DNA from: Pseudonocardia petroleophila
Lineage (GTDB): Bacteria > Actinomycetota > Actinomycetes > Mycobacteriales > Pseudonocardiaceae
Assembly: GCF_014235185.1 (NCBI RefSeq)
Contig: NZ_CP060131.1
Coordinates: 4,161,501-4,225,500 of the forward strand
DNA length: 64,000 nucleotides
Reading direction: 5' to 3'
The notes below the pieces were generated by a model that saw nothing but the letters and a program-made list of their open reading frames with translations, ran no database searches and was not told the DNA's origin. Shown piece after piece: positions 7,979-16,693 of the stretch (the first letter of the stretch is position 1; each line of letters starts with the position of its first letter). The position numbers were made by a program, and so were the translations under genes.

Positions 7979-8974
7979 ATGATCACCAGTCGGGACGTCG
8001 CGAGGCTCGCGGGGGTCTCCCAGCCGACGGTCTCGCGCGCGCTGCGCGACGACCCGAAGGTCTCCGAGGCGACCAAGCGGCGGGTGCGCGAGGCCGCCGA
8101 GGCGCTCGGCTACGCGCCCAGCGCGATCGGCCGGGCGCTGTCGGTGGGCCGGTCCACCCGCGTCGGGCTGGTCGTCACCGACCTGGACAACCAGTTCTAC
8201 GCCCACGTCATCGCCCCCCTGCACGAGGAGCTGGAGCGCCTCGGCCACGAGCTGGTGCTGATCACCGAGTCCTCGGACAGCGGGCCGGTCGCCGAGCGCG
8301 TGCTGGCGCACGGACTGTGCGGGGTGGTGCTGGCGACGACCACCGTCGACTCGATCCTGCCTGCCCGGCTGCGCGACCGCGGCGTGCCGTTCGTCTACTT
8401 CAACCGGACCGCGCCGAGCGTGGCGGCCGACTCGGTGACCGTCGATCCCGAGCGGGGGGTGCGCGAGCTGCTCGCCGACGTCCTGCGCCGGGGGCACCGC
8501 CGGATCGGGGCGGTGTTCGGGCCCCGCAACACCAGCACCGGCGAGCAGCGCGAGCAGGTGGTGCGGGCCGTCCTCGACGAGCACGGGATCGGCCTGGCCC
8601 ACCGCGACGTGCTGCACGGCCCGTTCGACTTCCGCACCGGCCACGACGGGCTGCGGGCCCTCCTCGGCCGGGAGGACCCGCCCACGCTGGTGCTGTGCGG
8701 CAACGACGTCGTCGCGCTCGGGGCGCTGAACGCGGCGCGGGAGCTGGGCGCCGCCGTGCCCGGCGACGTCTCGATCGCGGGCTTCGACGACCTGCCCACC
8801 TCGGCGTGGGCGCTGGTCCGCCTGAGCACGGTGGCCTACGACCTGGACGGGATGTCGCGCGAGGCGGCCCGCCTGCTGGTCGGCCGGGTCGAGCGGCCCG
8901 ACGCCGACCCGGTGCACGCGGTGTACCCGACGCGCTACGTCGCCCGCGACACGGTCGGGGAGCCCCGCGGCTGA
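7979..8974 (+). CDS. LacI-family transcriptional repressor
   Basis: This 331-residue protein has a LacI helix-turn-helix at residues 3-25 (SRDVARLAGVSQPTVSRALR), a hinge helix around residues 48-60, and a periplasmic-binding-protein-like effector domain with the usual C-terminal GDVSIAGFDDLPTS motif. ATG 7979 is chosen because GGAGGGG lies just before it; upstream in-frame starts would add residues ahead of the conserved N-terminus. It is transcribed away from the SDR-aldolase operon and just before the bicupin operon. Four matching palindromes at the surrounding promoters make it the obvious local regulator, with a pathway intermediate as probable inducer. Confidence 0.92.
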   Translation: MITSRDVARLAGVSQPTVSRALRDDPKVSEATKRRVREAAEALGYAPSAIGRALSVGRSTRVGLVVTDLDNQFYAHVIAPLHEELERLGHELVLITESSDSGPVAERVLAHGLCGVVLATTTVDSILPARLRDRGVPFVYFNRTAPSVAADSVTVDPERGVRELLADVLRRGHRRIGAVFGPRNTSTGEQREQVVRAVLDEHGIGLAHRDVLHGPFDFRTGHDGLRALLGREDPPTLVLCGNDVVALGALNAARELGAAVPGDVSIAGFDDLPTSAWALVRLSTVAYDLDGMSREAARLLVGRVERPDADPVHAVYPTRYVARDTVGEPRG

Positions 8975-8984
8975 CCTCACGCCC

Positions 8985-9013
8985 TTGTCGGCATCGATGC
9001 ATACGCATACACT
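8985..9013 (+). promoter_or_regulatory. Promoter and LacI-type operator of the NTF2-bicupin-C45 operon
   Basis: TTGTCG (8985-8990), a 17-bp spacer and TACACT (9008-9013) form a plausible promoter. The 14-mer TGCATACGCATACA (8998-9011) overlaps the spacer and -10 element and is the exact reverse complement of the element at 1177-1190. Confidence 0.6.
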
Positions 9014-9047
9014 GAACCTCGCCAGATCAGCGAGGAGAGGACCAGCG

Positions 9048-10046
9048 ATGCCGCTCGACCCGGTCGCGTACCTGCCGTACACGGACCCCGACGACTTCAT
9101 CCGGGAGGTGACCGACCGGATCTGGGTGCAGCGCGACATCTCCTACATCGTCGACAACTACGAGCCGGACTCGATCGTCCACGGCGGGCTGGGCACGGTC
9201 ATCGGGCGCGACGGCGTCATCGAGGGCAGCCTCATGCGGATCGCGGGCACCCCGCAGCACGTCGGGCAGGCCGAGGACGTGGTGTGGGAGGCCCGGGGCG
9301 ACGACGCCTTCCTCAGCTCGCACCTGGTGTTCTCCAGCGACGAGCACGTGATCGACGGCCGGCGCCGGCGCATCCGCAAGCGCACGGTCGCCAACTGCCT
9401 CTACCGGCGCGGCCGCATGGTCGAGGAGTGGGTCGTCCGCGACGAGCTCGCCGACGTCCTGCAGCGCGGGCTCGACCCCGACGAGGTCGCCCGCGGCCAG
9501 CTCTTCCGCGGCTACTCCGGGTCGATGACGCAGACCCCGCCGGCCGACGTCCTCGCCGCGGGCGACAGCGGCCCGCGCCCCGACGACCACCGCGCCGAGT
9601 GCGAGACGGTGCTCGAGTTCCTCGACGAGGTGTGGAACCAGCGCCGGCTGCACAAGGTGCCGGAGTACATGGAGCGGGACCTGTTCCTGCACACCGTGGG
9701 CGACACCACCGTCGTGCGCCCGGACGGCTACCAGCGCGACCTGCTCTCGCTCGTCGCCCCGTTCCCGGACGCGCGGTTCGTCGTGCGCGACGTCCAGACC
9801 CACACCGACGAGCGCTACGCCGGCCTGCGGATCGCCGTGATGTGGGTGCTGCACGGCACCTACCACGGCACGCCCGCGTTCGGCCCGCTCACCGGGCACC
9901 CGGTGGAGCTGCTGGGCGTGTCCCAGTTCCTCGTGCAGCGCGGCCGGATCGTGCGCGAGATGCGGGTCTACGACGAGATCGCCCTGCGCGCGCAGATCAA
10001 CGCGACGCGCGGCGACGGCGCGTTCACCGACACCAACATCTACTAG
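9048..10046 (+). CDS. Tandem NTF2-fold (SnoaL-like) protein
   Basis: This 332-residue protein appears to carry two NTF2-fold cavities of about 150 residues each. The first repeat has ADFIRE-like D-D-F-I-R-E-V-T-D followed by IVDNYEPDSIVHG; the second has EFLDEVWNQRRLHKVPEYM and FLHTVGDTTV. SnoaL-like and ester-cyclase-annotated proteins share this pattern, but a fused pair of this size is less common. ATG 9048 follows GAGGAGAGG. It is the first gene after a LacI-type operator and leads an operon with the bicupin and the C45 enzyme. NTF2-fold enzymes include isomerases, hydratases and cyclases; which applies here cannot be read from sequence. Confidence 0.7.
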   Translation: MPLDPVAYLPYTDPDDFIREVTDRIWVQRDISYIVDNYEPDSIVHGGLGTVIGRDGVIEGSLMRIAGTPQHVGQAEDVVWEARGDDAFLSSHLVFSSDEHVIDGRRRRIRKRTVANCLYRRGRMVEEWVVRDELADVLQRGLDPDEVARGQLFRGYSGSMTQTPPADVLAAGDSGPRPDDHRAECETVLEFLDEVWNQRRLHKVPEYMERDLFLHTVGDTTVVRPDGYQRDLLSLVAPFPDARFVVRDVQTHTDERYAGLRIAVMWVLHGTYHGTPAFGPLTGHPVELLGVSQFLVQRGRIVREMRVYDEIALRAQINATRGDGAFTDTNIY

Positions 10047-10075
10047 CCAGCACCGACGAGTCAGCGGAGGACGCC

Positions 10076-11269
10076 GTGACCGACACGGCCACGATCGACA
10101 GCAGCACCGGGACAGTGGTCCCACCCGGCGAGATCGCCCGGCGCACCATCCGGCGCACGGACTGGGTGCCCTGCAAGGCCGCCTTCATCGACTGCCGGAC
10201 CCCGGGTTCGGACCGCAAGGACAACTACTCCTTCATCGGGCCCGGGGTCACCCAGAGCGCCGACCAGTACGTCAACCTCCGCGAGCCGCACGGCTTCCAG
10301 CTCGGTGCCGCCGGCATGCCGCACGGCACGACCAACAGCCTGCACCTGCACTTCACCGCCGAGGTGTTCGTCAACTTCGACGGCGACTACCAACTGCGCT
10401 GGGGCGCCGACGGCCGGCAGGGGGAGTACCGCAGCGTCGACGGCGACGTCGTCTCGGTGCCCACGTGGATCTTCCGCGGCTTCACCAACGTCGGCGCCGA
10501 CGAGGGGGTGCTGCTCACCGTCCTGGGCGGCGACGACACCGGCGGCATCATCTGGGGCCCGTCGGTGCTGCGCGAGGCGGCCGGCCACGGCCTGCACCTC
10601 ACGGCCGACAACCGGCTGGTCGACACCGTGCGCGGGGAGACCGTGCCCGACGGCGTCGCGCTCGTCACGCCGATGCCGCAGGCCGAGATCGACCGGCTCG
10701 ACCCGGTCGGTCCCGAGCAGTTCCGCGCCCGCGTCACGCACGCCGCGGACCGGGTGTGGATCGCCGAGCCGTTCCTGTGCTCCACGCTCCCCGGCGGCGG
10801 CGCCGAGCTCAGCCTGGTGATCGGCTACGGGATGAGCGAGGACCGGCGCGCGGCGCCGCGGCTGCACGACCCGCACGGGTTCGACCTCGCCTGGCTGCGC
10901 GCGTCCGTCGGGCAGGGCGTGCTCACCCACCGCCACCCCGGCACGCAGGTGCTCACGGCCAAGGCCGGGCGCTGGGCGGTGCGGCTCAACACCGGGGCCG
11001 ACGAGCGGACCGTCGAGCTGGGGCCGCTCGACACCCTGTCGGTGCCCGCGGGGGCGTGGCGCTCGGTCACGCTGCTCGACGCCGCGCCGGGCCGCGCCGC
11101 CGACGCCGGCCTCGGCGAGCTGCTGGTCGTCAACGGCGGGGACGGGCGCACGGAGCTGGAGTGGGCGCCCGACGTCGTCGCGGCGGCCCGGGCCGCCGGG
11201 CGCGTGCTCGACGCGAACGGCTACGTCGCCCCGGCCGAGGTGCTGGTGACGGCCACGGACGACGACTGA
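10076..11269 (+). CDS. Bicupin protein, probable metal-dependent enzyme
   Basis: A 397-residue protein with two cupin domains. Domain 1 has the metal-binding pattern HLHFTAE (His90, His92, Glu96) followed by a glycine-rich barrel and PTWIFRGFTN. Domain 2 has THRHPGTQ (His285, His287, Gln291) and an SVPAGAWRS second motif. The start is GTG 10076 after AGCGGAGGA. Bicupins of this general layout include ring-cleaving dioxygenases, oxalate decarboxylase and isomerases; I see no feature that decides between them. It is the second gene of the LacI-linked operon, one base before the next start. The preserved ligands in both barrels suggest two metal sites or one catalytic and one structural. Confidence 0.72.
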   Translation: MTDTATIDSSTGTVVPPGEIARRTIRRTDWVPCKAAFIDCRTPGSDRKDNYSFIGPGVTQSADQYVNLREPHGFQLGAAGMPHGTTNSLHLHFTAEVFVNFDGDYQLRWGADGRQGEYRSVDGDVVSVPTWIFRGFTNVGADEGVLLTVLGGDDTGGIIWGPSVLREAAGHGLHLTADNRLVDTVRGETVPDGVALVTPMPQAEIDRLDPVGPEQFRARVTHAADRVWIAEPFLCSTLPGGGAELSLVIGYGMSEDRRAAPRLHDPHGFDLAWLRASVGQGVLTHRHPGTQVLTAKAGRWAVRLNTGADERTVELGPLDTLSVPAGAWRSVTLLDAAPGRAADAGLGELLVVNGGDGRTELEWAPDVVAAARAAGRVLDANGYVAPAEVLVTATDDD

Positions 11270-11270
11270 C

Positions 11271-12329
11271 GTGGCCGCCTTCGCCGCGACCGACCTGGAC
11301 GACCCGGTCGCGCACGGCGTCGCGCTCGCCCCGCGGATCCGGGCGCACCTCGACGCCTGGCTCGGCGCGCTCGCGGCCGAGGGCGTCGCCGACCCGGCTG
11401 CGCACGCCCGCGGGCTGCTCGGCCGCACCGGGTTCCGGTCCGCGGTGCAGGAGCTGACCCCGGACCTGGCCGCGGAGGTCCGGGGCGTCGCCGCGGGCGC
11501 GGGGGTCGACCCGGACCTGCTGCTCGCGCTGCAGCTGATCGACGAGGAGCCCGCCGCCCGGTCGGTCGCGCTCGCCAAGTGCACGGGGTTCGGGCTCGCG
11601 CTCCCGGACGGTCCGACCTGGATCGGGCAGAACATGGACCTGGGTGCGCACACCCGGGGCCACCAGGTGCTGCTGCGGGTCGCCCCGCGCGGCGACGCCC
11701 CGGCCGCGCTGGTGTTCACCGTCGCCGGCGTCGTCGCGCTGATGGGGGTGAACGCGGCGGGGGTCGGGGTGTGCGTCAACGCCGTGCCGCAGCTCCCCGC
11801 CGCCCGCGACGGCCTCCCGGTCGCGTTCGTGATCCGCCGGCTGCTGCAGGCGCGCTCGCTCGACGAGGCCGTGCGGCTGGTCCACGACCTGCCGCACGCG
11901 ACGAGCCAGCACTACCTGCTCGCCGCCCCGGGCCGGGTGCGGTCGCTCGAGGCGCGGCCGGACGGCGTGGCCGAGCACCACCCGGCCGACCCGGCGCGGG
12001 TGCTGCACACCAACCATCCGCTCGGCCCGGTGACCGGGACACCCGGGTCGCCCGCCGCGCACCGCGACTCGGAGGCCCGCCTGGCCGCCGTCCGGGCGCG
12101 GGTGGGGTCGGGCACCCCGGCGCTGGCCGACCTGCAGGACGCGCTGCGCTCCGCCGACGACCCCGCGCACCCGGTCTGCCGGGTGGGCGGCGCGGGCCCG
12201 CAGGACTACACCACCGGGTCGATGATCTCGGCGCTGCGGCCGGGCGAGCCGGTGCACTCCTGGGTCAGCCCGGGCCCGCCGAGCGAGGTCCCCTACGCGC
12301 ACGCGGTGCTGCGGGACGGCCGTTCCTGA
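11271..12329 (+). CDS. C45-family Ntn hydrolase (acyltransferase/amidase)
   Basis: This 352-residue protein matches the C45 family (isopenicillin N acyltransferase-like autoproteolytic Ntn hydrolases). Cys104 in ALAKCTGFG would be the N-terminal nucleophile after self-cleavage, leaving a propeptide/alpha chain of 103 residues. The downstream WIGQNMDLG block holds the oxyanion Asn121, and the central glycine-rich sheet segment FTVAGVVALMGVNAAG is typical. There is no export signal. It starts (GTG) one base after the bicupin stop and is co-expressed. In this context it more likely hydrolyses or transfers an acyl amide in catabolism than makes an antibiotic. Substrate unknown. Confidence 0.78.
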   Translation: MAAFAATDLDDPVAHGVALAPRIRAHLDAWLGALAAEGVADPAAHARGLLGRTGFRSAVQELTPDLAAEVRGVAAGAGVDPDLLLALQLIDEEPAARSVALAKCTGFGLALPDGPTWIGQNMDLGAHTRGHQVLLRVAPRGDAPAALVFTVAGVVALMGVNAAGVGVCVNAVPQLPAARDGLPVAFVIRRLLQARSLDEAVRLVHDLPHATSQHYLLAAPGRVRSLEARPDGVAEHHPADPARVLHTNHPLGPVTGTPGSPAAHRDSEARLAAVRARVGSGTPALADLQDALRSADDPAHPVCRVGGAGPQDYTTGSMISALRPGEPVHSWVSPGPPSEVPYAHAVLRDGRS

Positions 12330-12438
12330 CGGGAGCCGACGAGCGGGGCCGGGCGCGCCCGCGTCGACCGTGACGGTCGCGGGCCGTCGTGCTCCGGGCG
12401 GGCTTGTCCGGCGGCGCCCGGCCTGGTCCGATGACGCC

Positions 12439-13158
<720 letters not shown>

Positions 13159-13170
13159 TCCAGATGCCGG

Positions 13171-14520
13171 TCAGCTGGGCGGGCGCCACGGCCGCGGCGG
13201 CAGCACCGGCAGGCCGGACGGGGCGCACTGGCCGCCGCGCTCGCCGGCGAACCGGAAGATCGACCAGCCGATCAGCCCGGCCAGCAGCGAGCCGGCCAGG
13301 ATGCCGATCTTGGCCTGGTCGACCAGCGCCTGGTCGTCCAGCGCCAGGTCGGTGACGAACAGCGCCACGGTGAACCCGATCCCGGCCAGCCCGGCGCCGC
13401 CGATGAGCTGCCCCCAGCGCAGCGTGTCGGGCACCCGCCCGATCCCGGTGCGCAGCGCGACCCAGGTTCCCGCCGACACGCCGACGACCTTGCCGACGGT
13501 GAGCCCGACGACGATCCCCCAGGTGAGCGGCGACGACGCGGCGGCGGCGAGCGTCGCGCCGTCGAGGGGGACCCCCGCGTTGGCCAGCACGAACAGCGGC
13601 ACGATGACGTAGCTGCTCCACGGCTGGATCCGCAGCTGCAGCCGCTCGTTGGGGGAGACGGCCTCGGTGACCGCCGCCTGCGTCGCGAGCGCCCGCTGCG
13701 GGCTCGGGTCGACGAGGAAGCTGCGGCCCAGCACCGCGACCTGGTCGATGTCGTACTGGCGGGGGGCGTAGGCGTTGACCAGCAGGCCCAGCGCCACCCC
13801 GACGACGCTGGGGTGCACCCCGGACTCCAGCACCGCGAGCCACATCACGAGCCCGATGACGACGTAGAGCGGGGTGCGCCAGAACTGCGCGTAGCGCAGC
13901 GCGAGCAGGGCGAGGAACAGGACCCCGGCCAGCAGCAGCGGCGTGACCTGCACGTCGTCGGTGTAGAAGAACGCGATGGCGGCGACAGCGCCGATGTCGT
14001 CGACGATCGCGAGCGCCAGCAGGAACACGCGCAGCTGGTCGGGGCAGCGGGGCCCGACCAGCGCGAGCACCCCGATCACGACGGCGGTGTCGGTGGAGAT
14101 CGCGATGCCCCACGCCCCCGCGGCGGGCCCGCCGGCGTTGAACGCGAGGAACAGCAGCGCGGGCACGACCAGCCCGCCCACCGCGGCCAGGGCCGGCGCG
14201 GCGATCGCCCGGGCCCCGCGCAGCTCGCCGAGCACCGCCTCGCGCGACATCTCCAGCCCGACGCTGAAGAAGAACAGCACCATCAGCCCGTCGTTGACCC
14301 AGTGCCGCAGGTCCTCGGTGAGCGCGGTGTCGCCGATCCGCAGGGAGAACTCGGTGTGCCAGAACTCCTCGTACCCGCCGCCGAGGTTCACCCAGAGCAG
14401 GGCGACGACGGCCGCGGACAGCAGCAGCACGGCCGAACCGGACTCCGTGCGCAGGAAGCCCCGCGCGGCGCGACTGAGGTCTCCGCGCTCGGCTAGTGTC
14501 GTGGTCACGGGCTCGATCAT
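13171..14520 (-). CDS. nhaA: Na+/H+ antiporter NhaA
   Basis: This 449-residue membrane protein has the NhaA fold signatures: FFFSVGLEM in the early helices, the discontinuous-helix segment STDTAVVIGVLALVG, and the paired aspartates of LAIVDDIGA that bind and exchange Na+ for protons. Eleven to twelve hydrophobic segments are visible. It exports sodium at the expense of the proton gradient at alkaline pH or high salt. Many actinobacterial NhaA proteins carry a C-terminal thioredoxin/DsbA-like domain; here that domain is instead encoded by the adjacent divergent gene. The two start regions overlap, with less than 20 bp between the likely starts. Confidence 0.93.
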   Translation of the reverse strand: MIEPVTTTLAERGDLSRAARGFLRTESGSAVLLLSAAVVALLWVNLGGGYEEFWHTEFSLRIGDTALTEDLRHWVNDGLMVLFFFSVGLEMSREAVLGELRGARAIAAPALAAVGGLVVPALLFLAFNAGGPAAGAWGIAISTDTAVVIGVLALVGPRCPDQLRVFLLALAIVDDIGAVAAIAFFYTDDVQVTPLLLAGVLFLALLALRYAQFWRTPLYVVIGLVMWLAVLESGVHPSVVGVALGLLVNAYAPRQYDIDQVAVLGRSFLVDPSPQRALATQAAVTEAVSPNERLQLRIQPWSSYVIVPLFVLANAGVPLDGATLAAAASSPLTWGIVVGLTVGKVVGVSAGTWVALRTGIGRVPDTLRWGQLIGGAGLAGIGFTVALFVTDLALDDQALVDQAKIGILAGSLLAGLIGWSIFRFAGERGGQCAPSGLPVLPPRPWRPPS

Positions 14521-15083
14521 CCCCTAGGAGGTCGACGATCAGCACCACGCCTCTGGACCCGCCCATCGGGCCCTACGACCACCTCAAGGGTGTGCTCGGG
14601 GCCCCGCTCACGCTCGTGGAGTACGGCGACTTCGAGTGCCCGTACTGCCGGGCCACCGTGCCCGTCGTCCACGAGGTGCTCGAGCGGCTCGGGCGCCGCG
14701 TGGTGTTCGCGTTCCGGCACTTCCCGCTCGCGGAGCTGCACCCCTACGCGCTCTCCGCCGCACTCGCGTCCGAGGCCGCGGCGCTGGTCGGGCAGTTCTG
14801 GCCGATGTACGGGCGGCTGATGTCGGGTGACGAGCCCGCGCTCACCCAGGCCGACCTGCGCCGCTACGCCGAGGAGATCGGCGTGCCGCCCGAGTCGGTG
14901 CTGTGGCCCGCGACCCAGCGGGTGGAGGACCGGGTCGAGGCCGACTTCAACTCCGGGGTCCGCAGCGGCGTGCGGGGCACGCCGGCCCTGTTCGTCAACG
15001 GCATCGCCTACCGCGGCGAGCGCACGGTCGACGCGCTGGTCGCGGCGCTGGAGGCGCACGACGCCGACCAGCCGGTCACCTGA
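14496..15083 (+). CDS. DsbA-family thioredoxin-fold protein
   Basis: The protein (195 residues from GTG 14496) is a thioredoxin_4/DsbA-like protein. The active-site motif is CPYC in EYGDFECPYC, the helical insertion follows, and the cis-Pro loop is RGTPALFVNG. There is no signal peptide, so it is probably cytosolic or a partner of a membrane protein. The GTG start would overlap the divergent nhaA gene and add a basic, poorly conserved N-terminus. The best Shine-Dalgarno (AGGAGGT, 14525-14531) instead points to an ATC at 14538, a rare start codon, immediately ahead of conserved sequence (see findings). It is a stand-alone version of the domain often fused to NhaA. Confidence 0.85.
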   Translation: MSWSRARSSPRRSTISTTPLDPPIGPYDHLKGVLGAPLTLVEYGDFECPYCRATVPVVHEVLERLGRRVVFAFRHFPLAELHPYALSAALASEAAALVGQFWPMYGRLMSGDEPALTQADLRRYAEEIGVPPESVLWPATQRVEDRVEADFNSGVRSGVRGTPALFVNGIAYRGERTVDALVAALEAHDADQPVT

Positions 15084-15097
15084 GCCGGCCCCCCGGC
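15084..15097. terminator. Short hairpin between convergent genes
   Basis: GCCGG-CCCC-CCGGC forms a 5-bp stem directly after the DsbA-like stop codon and just before the stop of the convergent tautomerase gene. It is weak evidence, but the position is right for a shared terminator. Confidence 0.25.
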
Positions 15098-15098
15098 G

Positions 15099-15488
15099 TC
15101 AGAGGATCGCGCCCGGCTCGTCGGCGGCCTCGGGCAGGATCACGCCGTCCTCCAGGACGTTCGCGCCCGGCACCTCGTGCAGGAAGATCGCCACGTCCTC
15201 CTTCGCGTCGCCGGTGATCGCGCACCAGGCGTCGGCCAGGCCGTGCAGGAGCTTGCCCCGCAGCTCCGCGGAGCGGCCGTTGCGGATCAGCCCGACCATC
15301 CGCGGCCCGGTGACGGCCTCGCCCGCGGCGAAGATGCTGCCCGGGGGGACCTCGACGAACGAGCAGTGCACGTACCGGCCCGGCGCGCCCGTGACCTCGG
15401 AGTGGACCTTCGTGACGGCCGCGGCCACCTCCGCCCTGTGGGCCAGCGTGGCGCCGCCGGTCGGGACGGTGAACTGGTAGTAGGGCAT
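15099..15488 (-). CDS. Tautomerase-superfamily protein, cis-CaaD-like
   Basis: A 129-residue protein that begins Met-Pro, so that Pro1 of the mature chain would be the catalytic base of the tautomerase superfamily. The region PPGSIFAAGEAVTG followed by RNGRSAELRGKL closely resembles the conserved core of cis-3-chloroacrylic acid dehalogenase and its homologues, which are longer than 4-oxalocrotonate tautomerase. It probably tautomerises or hydrates an unsaturated acid. Start ATG 15488 follows AGGAGG. It is divergent from the HxlR gene, sharing a 75-bp region with two copies of ACTCGAWTCG, so HxlR probably regulates it. Confidence 0.8.
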   Translation of the reverse strand: MPYYQFTVPTGGATLAHRAEVAAAVTKVHSEVTGAPGRYVHCSFVEVPPGSIFAAGEAVTGPRMVGLIRNGRSAELRGKLLHGLADAWCAITGDAKEDVAIFLHEVPGANVLEDGVILPEAADEPGAIL

Positions 15489-15512
15489 GTCGTCCTCCTG
15501 GTGGATGGTCGA

Positions 15513-15546
15513 ACTCGAATCGAACGTGACAGTAGCACTCGATTCG
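15513..15546. promoter_or_regulatory. Direct repeat operator between tautomerase and HxlR genes
   Basis: ACTCGAATCG (15513-15522) and ACTCGATTCG (15537-15546) are near-identical 10-mers with start-to-start spacing of 24 bp, about two helical turns. Each contains a near-palindromic TCGAWTCG core. Their position between divergent starts suggests the binding site of the HxlR protein. Confidence 0.45.
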
Positions 15547-15563
15547 TGTCCTACAGTGTGACG

Positions 15564-16010
15564 ATGAAGCACGACGAGCTCCAGGACGTCTACTGCTCGG
15601 TCGCGGGCACCTGGTCGGTGATCGGCGAGCGCTGGACGATGATGATCCTGCGCGAGTGCTTCCGCGGCGAGCGCCGCTACGACCACTTCCGCACCAAGCT
15701 GGGCCTGGGCAGCAACGTGCTCAACGACCGGCTGCGCGTGCTCGTGGCCGAGGGGATCCTCGACCGCGTGTGCTACCAGGACCACCCGCCGCGCCATGAG
15801 TACCGCCTCACGGCGAAGGGGGCCGACCTCTACCCGGTGCTGCTCGCGCTGATGGAGTGGGGCGACAAGCACGTGCACGAGGTGCCGCCGGTGCGGCTGG
15901 TGCACACCGGCTGCGGGCACGCCGCGCAGCCGCGGATGACCTGCGCCCACTGCGCGGAGCCGGTGGCGTGGCGGGCCATGACGGCGGAGTTCGAGCCGGA
16001 CGCCTGGTAG
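15564..16010 (+). CDS. HxlR-family transcriptional regulator
   Basis: A 148-residue MarR-like winged-helix protein of the HxlR family. The N-terminal GTWSVIGERWTMMILRECF, RRYDHFRTKLG and the recognition region SNVLNDRLRVLVAEGIL are diagnostic. The C-terminus adds a short cysteine-containing segment (HTGCGH and CAHC) that could bind zinc or sense redox state, as some HxlR proteins sense aldehydes or quinones through cysteines. It is divergent from the tautomerase and probably represses it. A longer reading from an upstream GTG is possible, but ATG 15564 matches the family N-terminus. Confidence 0.9.
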   Translation: MKHDELQDVYCSVAGTWSVIGERWTMMILRECFRGERRYDHFRTKLGLGSNVLNDRLRVLVAEGILDRVCYQDHPPRHEYRLTAKGADLYPVLLALMEWGDKHVHEVPPVRLVHTGCGHAAQPRMTCAHCAEPVAWRAMTAEFEPDAW

Positions 16011-16019
16011 CGCGGCGGG

Positions 16020-16673
16020 TCAGGCGTCGTCGAGGACGGTCCGCGTGCGGCGCGCCACCTGGTCCTTCGCCTCCTGCGGCAGCTCGTCGACCCCGGCGAG
16101 CAGCGGCAGCAGCTCCGGCGAGGTGAGCAGCGCGCGGAACGTCGTGCCGATCGTGACGCCGTGCCCGGGCCGGTGGACGACCTCGACGGCGTCCCCGGCC
16201 CGCACCTCGCCCGGCACGACGACCCGCAGGTAGGCCCCGGGGACGGCGGCCTCGGTGAAGGTGCGGACCCAGCCGCGGCGGTCGAGCCAGGCGGCGAAGG
16301 TCCGGCACGGGACGCGCGGCACCGTCACCTGGAGCACCAGGTCCGCCCCGACCCGCCAGCGCTCGCCGATCACGGCGCCGGTGACGTCGACGCCGCGCGT
16401 CGTCAGGTTCTCCCCGAACGCCCCGGACGCGAGCGGCCCCAGCACCTCGGCCCAGCCGTCGAGGTCCTCCCGGGCGTAGGCGTAGACGGCCTGGTCCGGC
16501 CCGCCGTGGTGCCGGACGTCGCAGATCCGGTCCCCGGACAGCCCGCTGCCGCCCGCGTCCGGCTCCCGCACGCGGACCGGACCGGCGACCGGGCGCTTGT
16601 CGATGCCGGTGAACCCCGACTTCGCCGCGATCGGCCGCACCCCGCCGACGTTGACCGACTCCACCACGCTCAT
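16020..16673 (-). CDS. MOSC-domain protein (YiiM-like)
   Basis: This 217-residue protein consists of a MOSC domain of the stand-alone YiiM type. Features include the GLSGDRICDVRHHGGPDQAV block, GAFGENLTTRG, and the conserved cysteine in VPRVPCRTFAAW that in this superfamily handles sulfur or the molybdenum cofactor. YiiM-like proteins reduce N-hydroxylated compounds with Moco or take part in sulfur delivery. No Moco genes are nearby. The gene is convergent with hxlR with 9 bp between stops, and the start at 16673 lies about 20 bp from the stop of the following permease gene, probably in a different transcription unit. Confidence 0.85.
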   Translation of the reverse strand: MSVVESVNVGGVRPIAAKSGFTGIDKRPVAGPVRVREPDAGGSGLSGDRICDVRHHGGPDQAVYAYAREDLDGWAEVLGPLASGAFGENLTTRGVDVTGAVIGERWRVGADLVLQVTVPRVPCRTFAAWLDRRGWVRTFTEAAVPGAYLRVVVPGEVRAGDAVEVVHRPGHGVTIGTTFRALLTSPELLPLLAGVDELPQEAKDQVARRTRTVLDDA

Positions 16674-16693
16674 GCCCCGACGATAGGCGGGTC

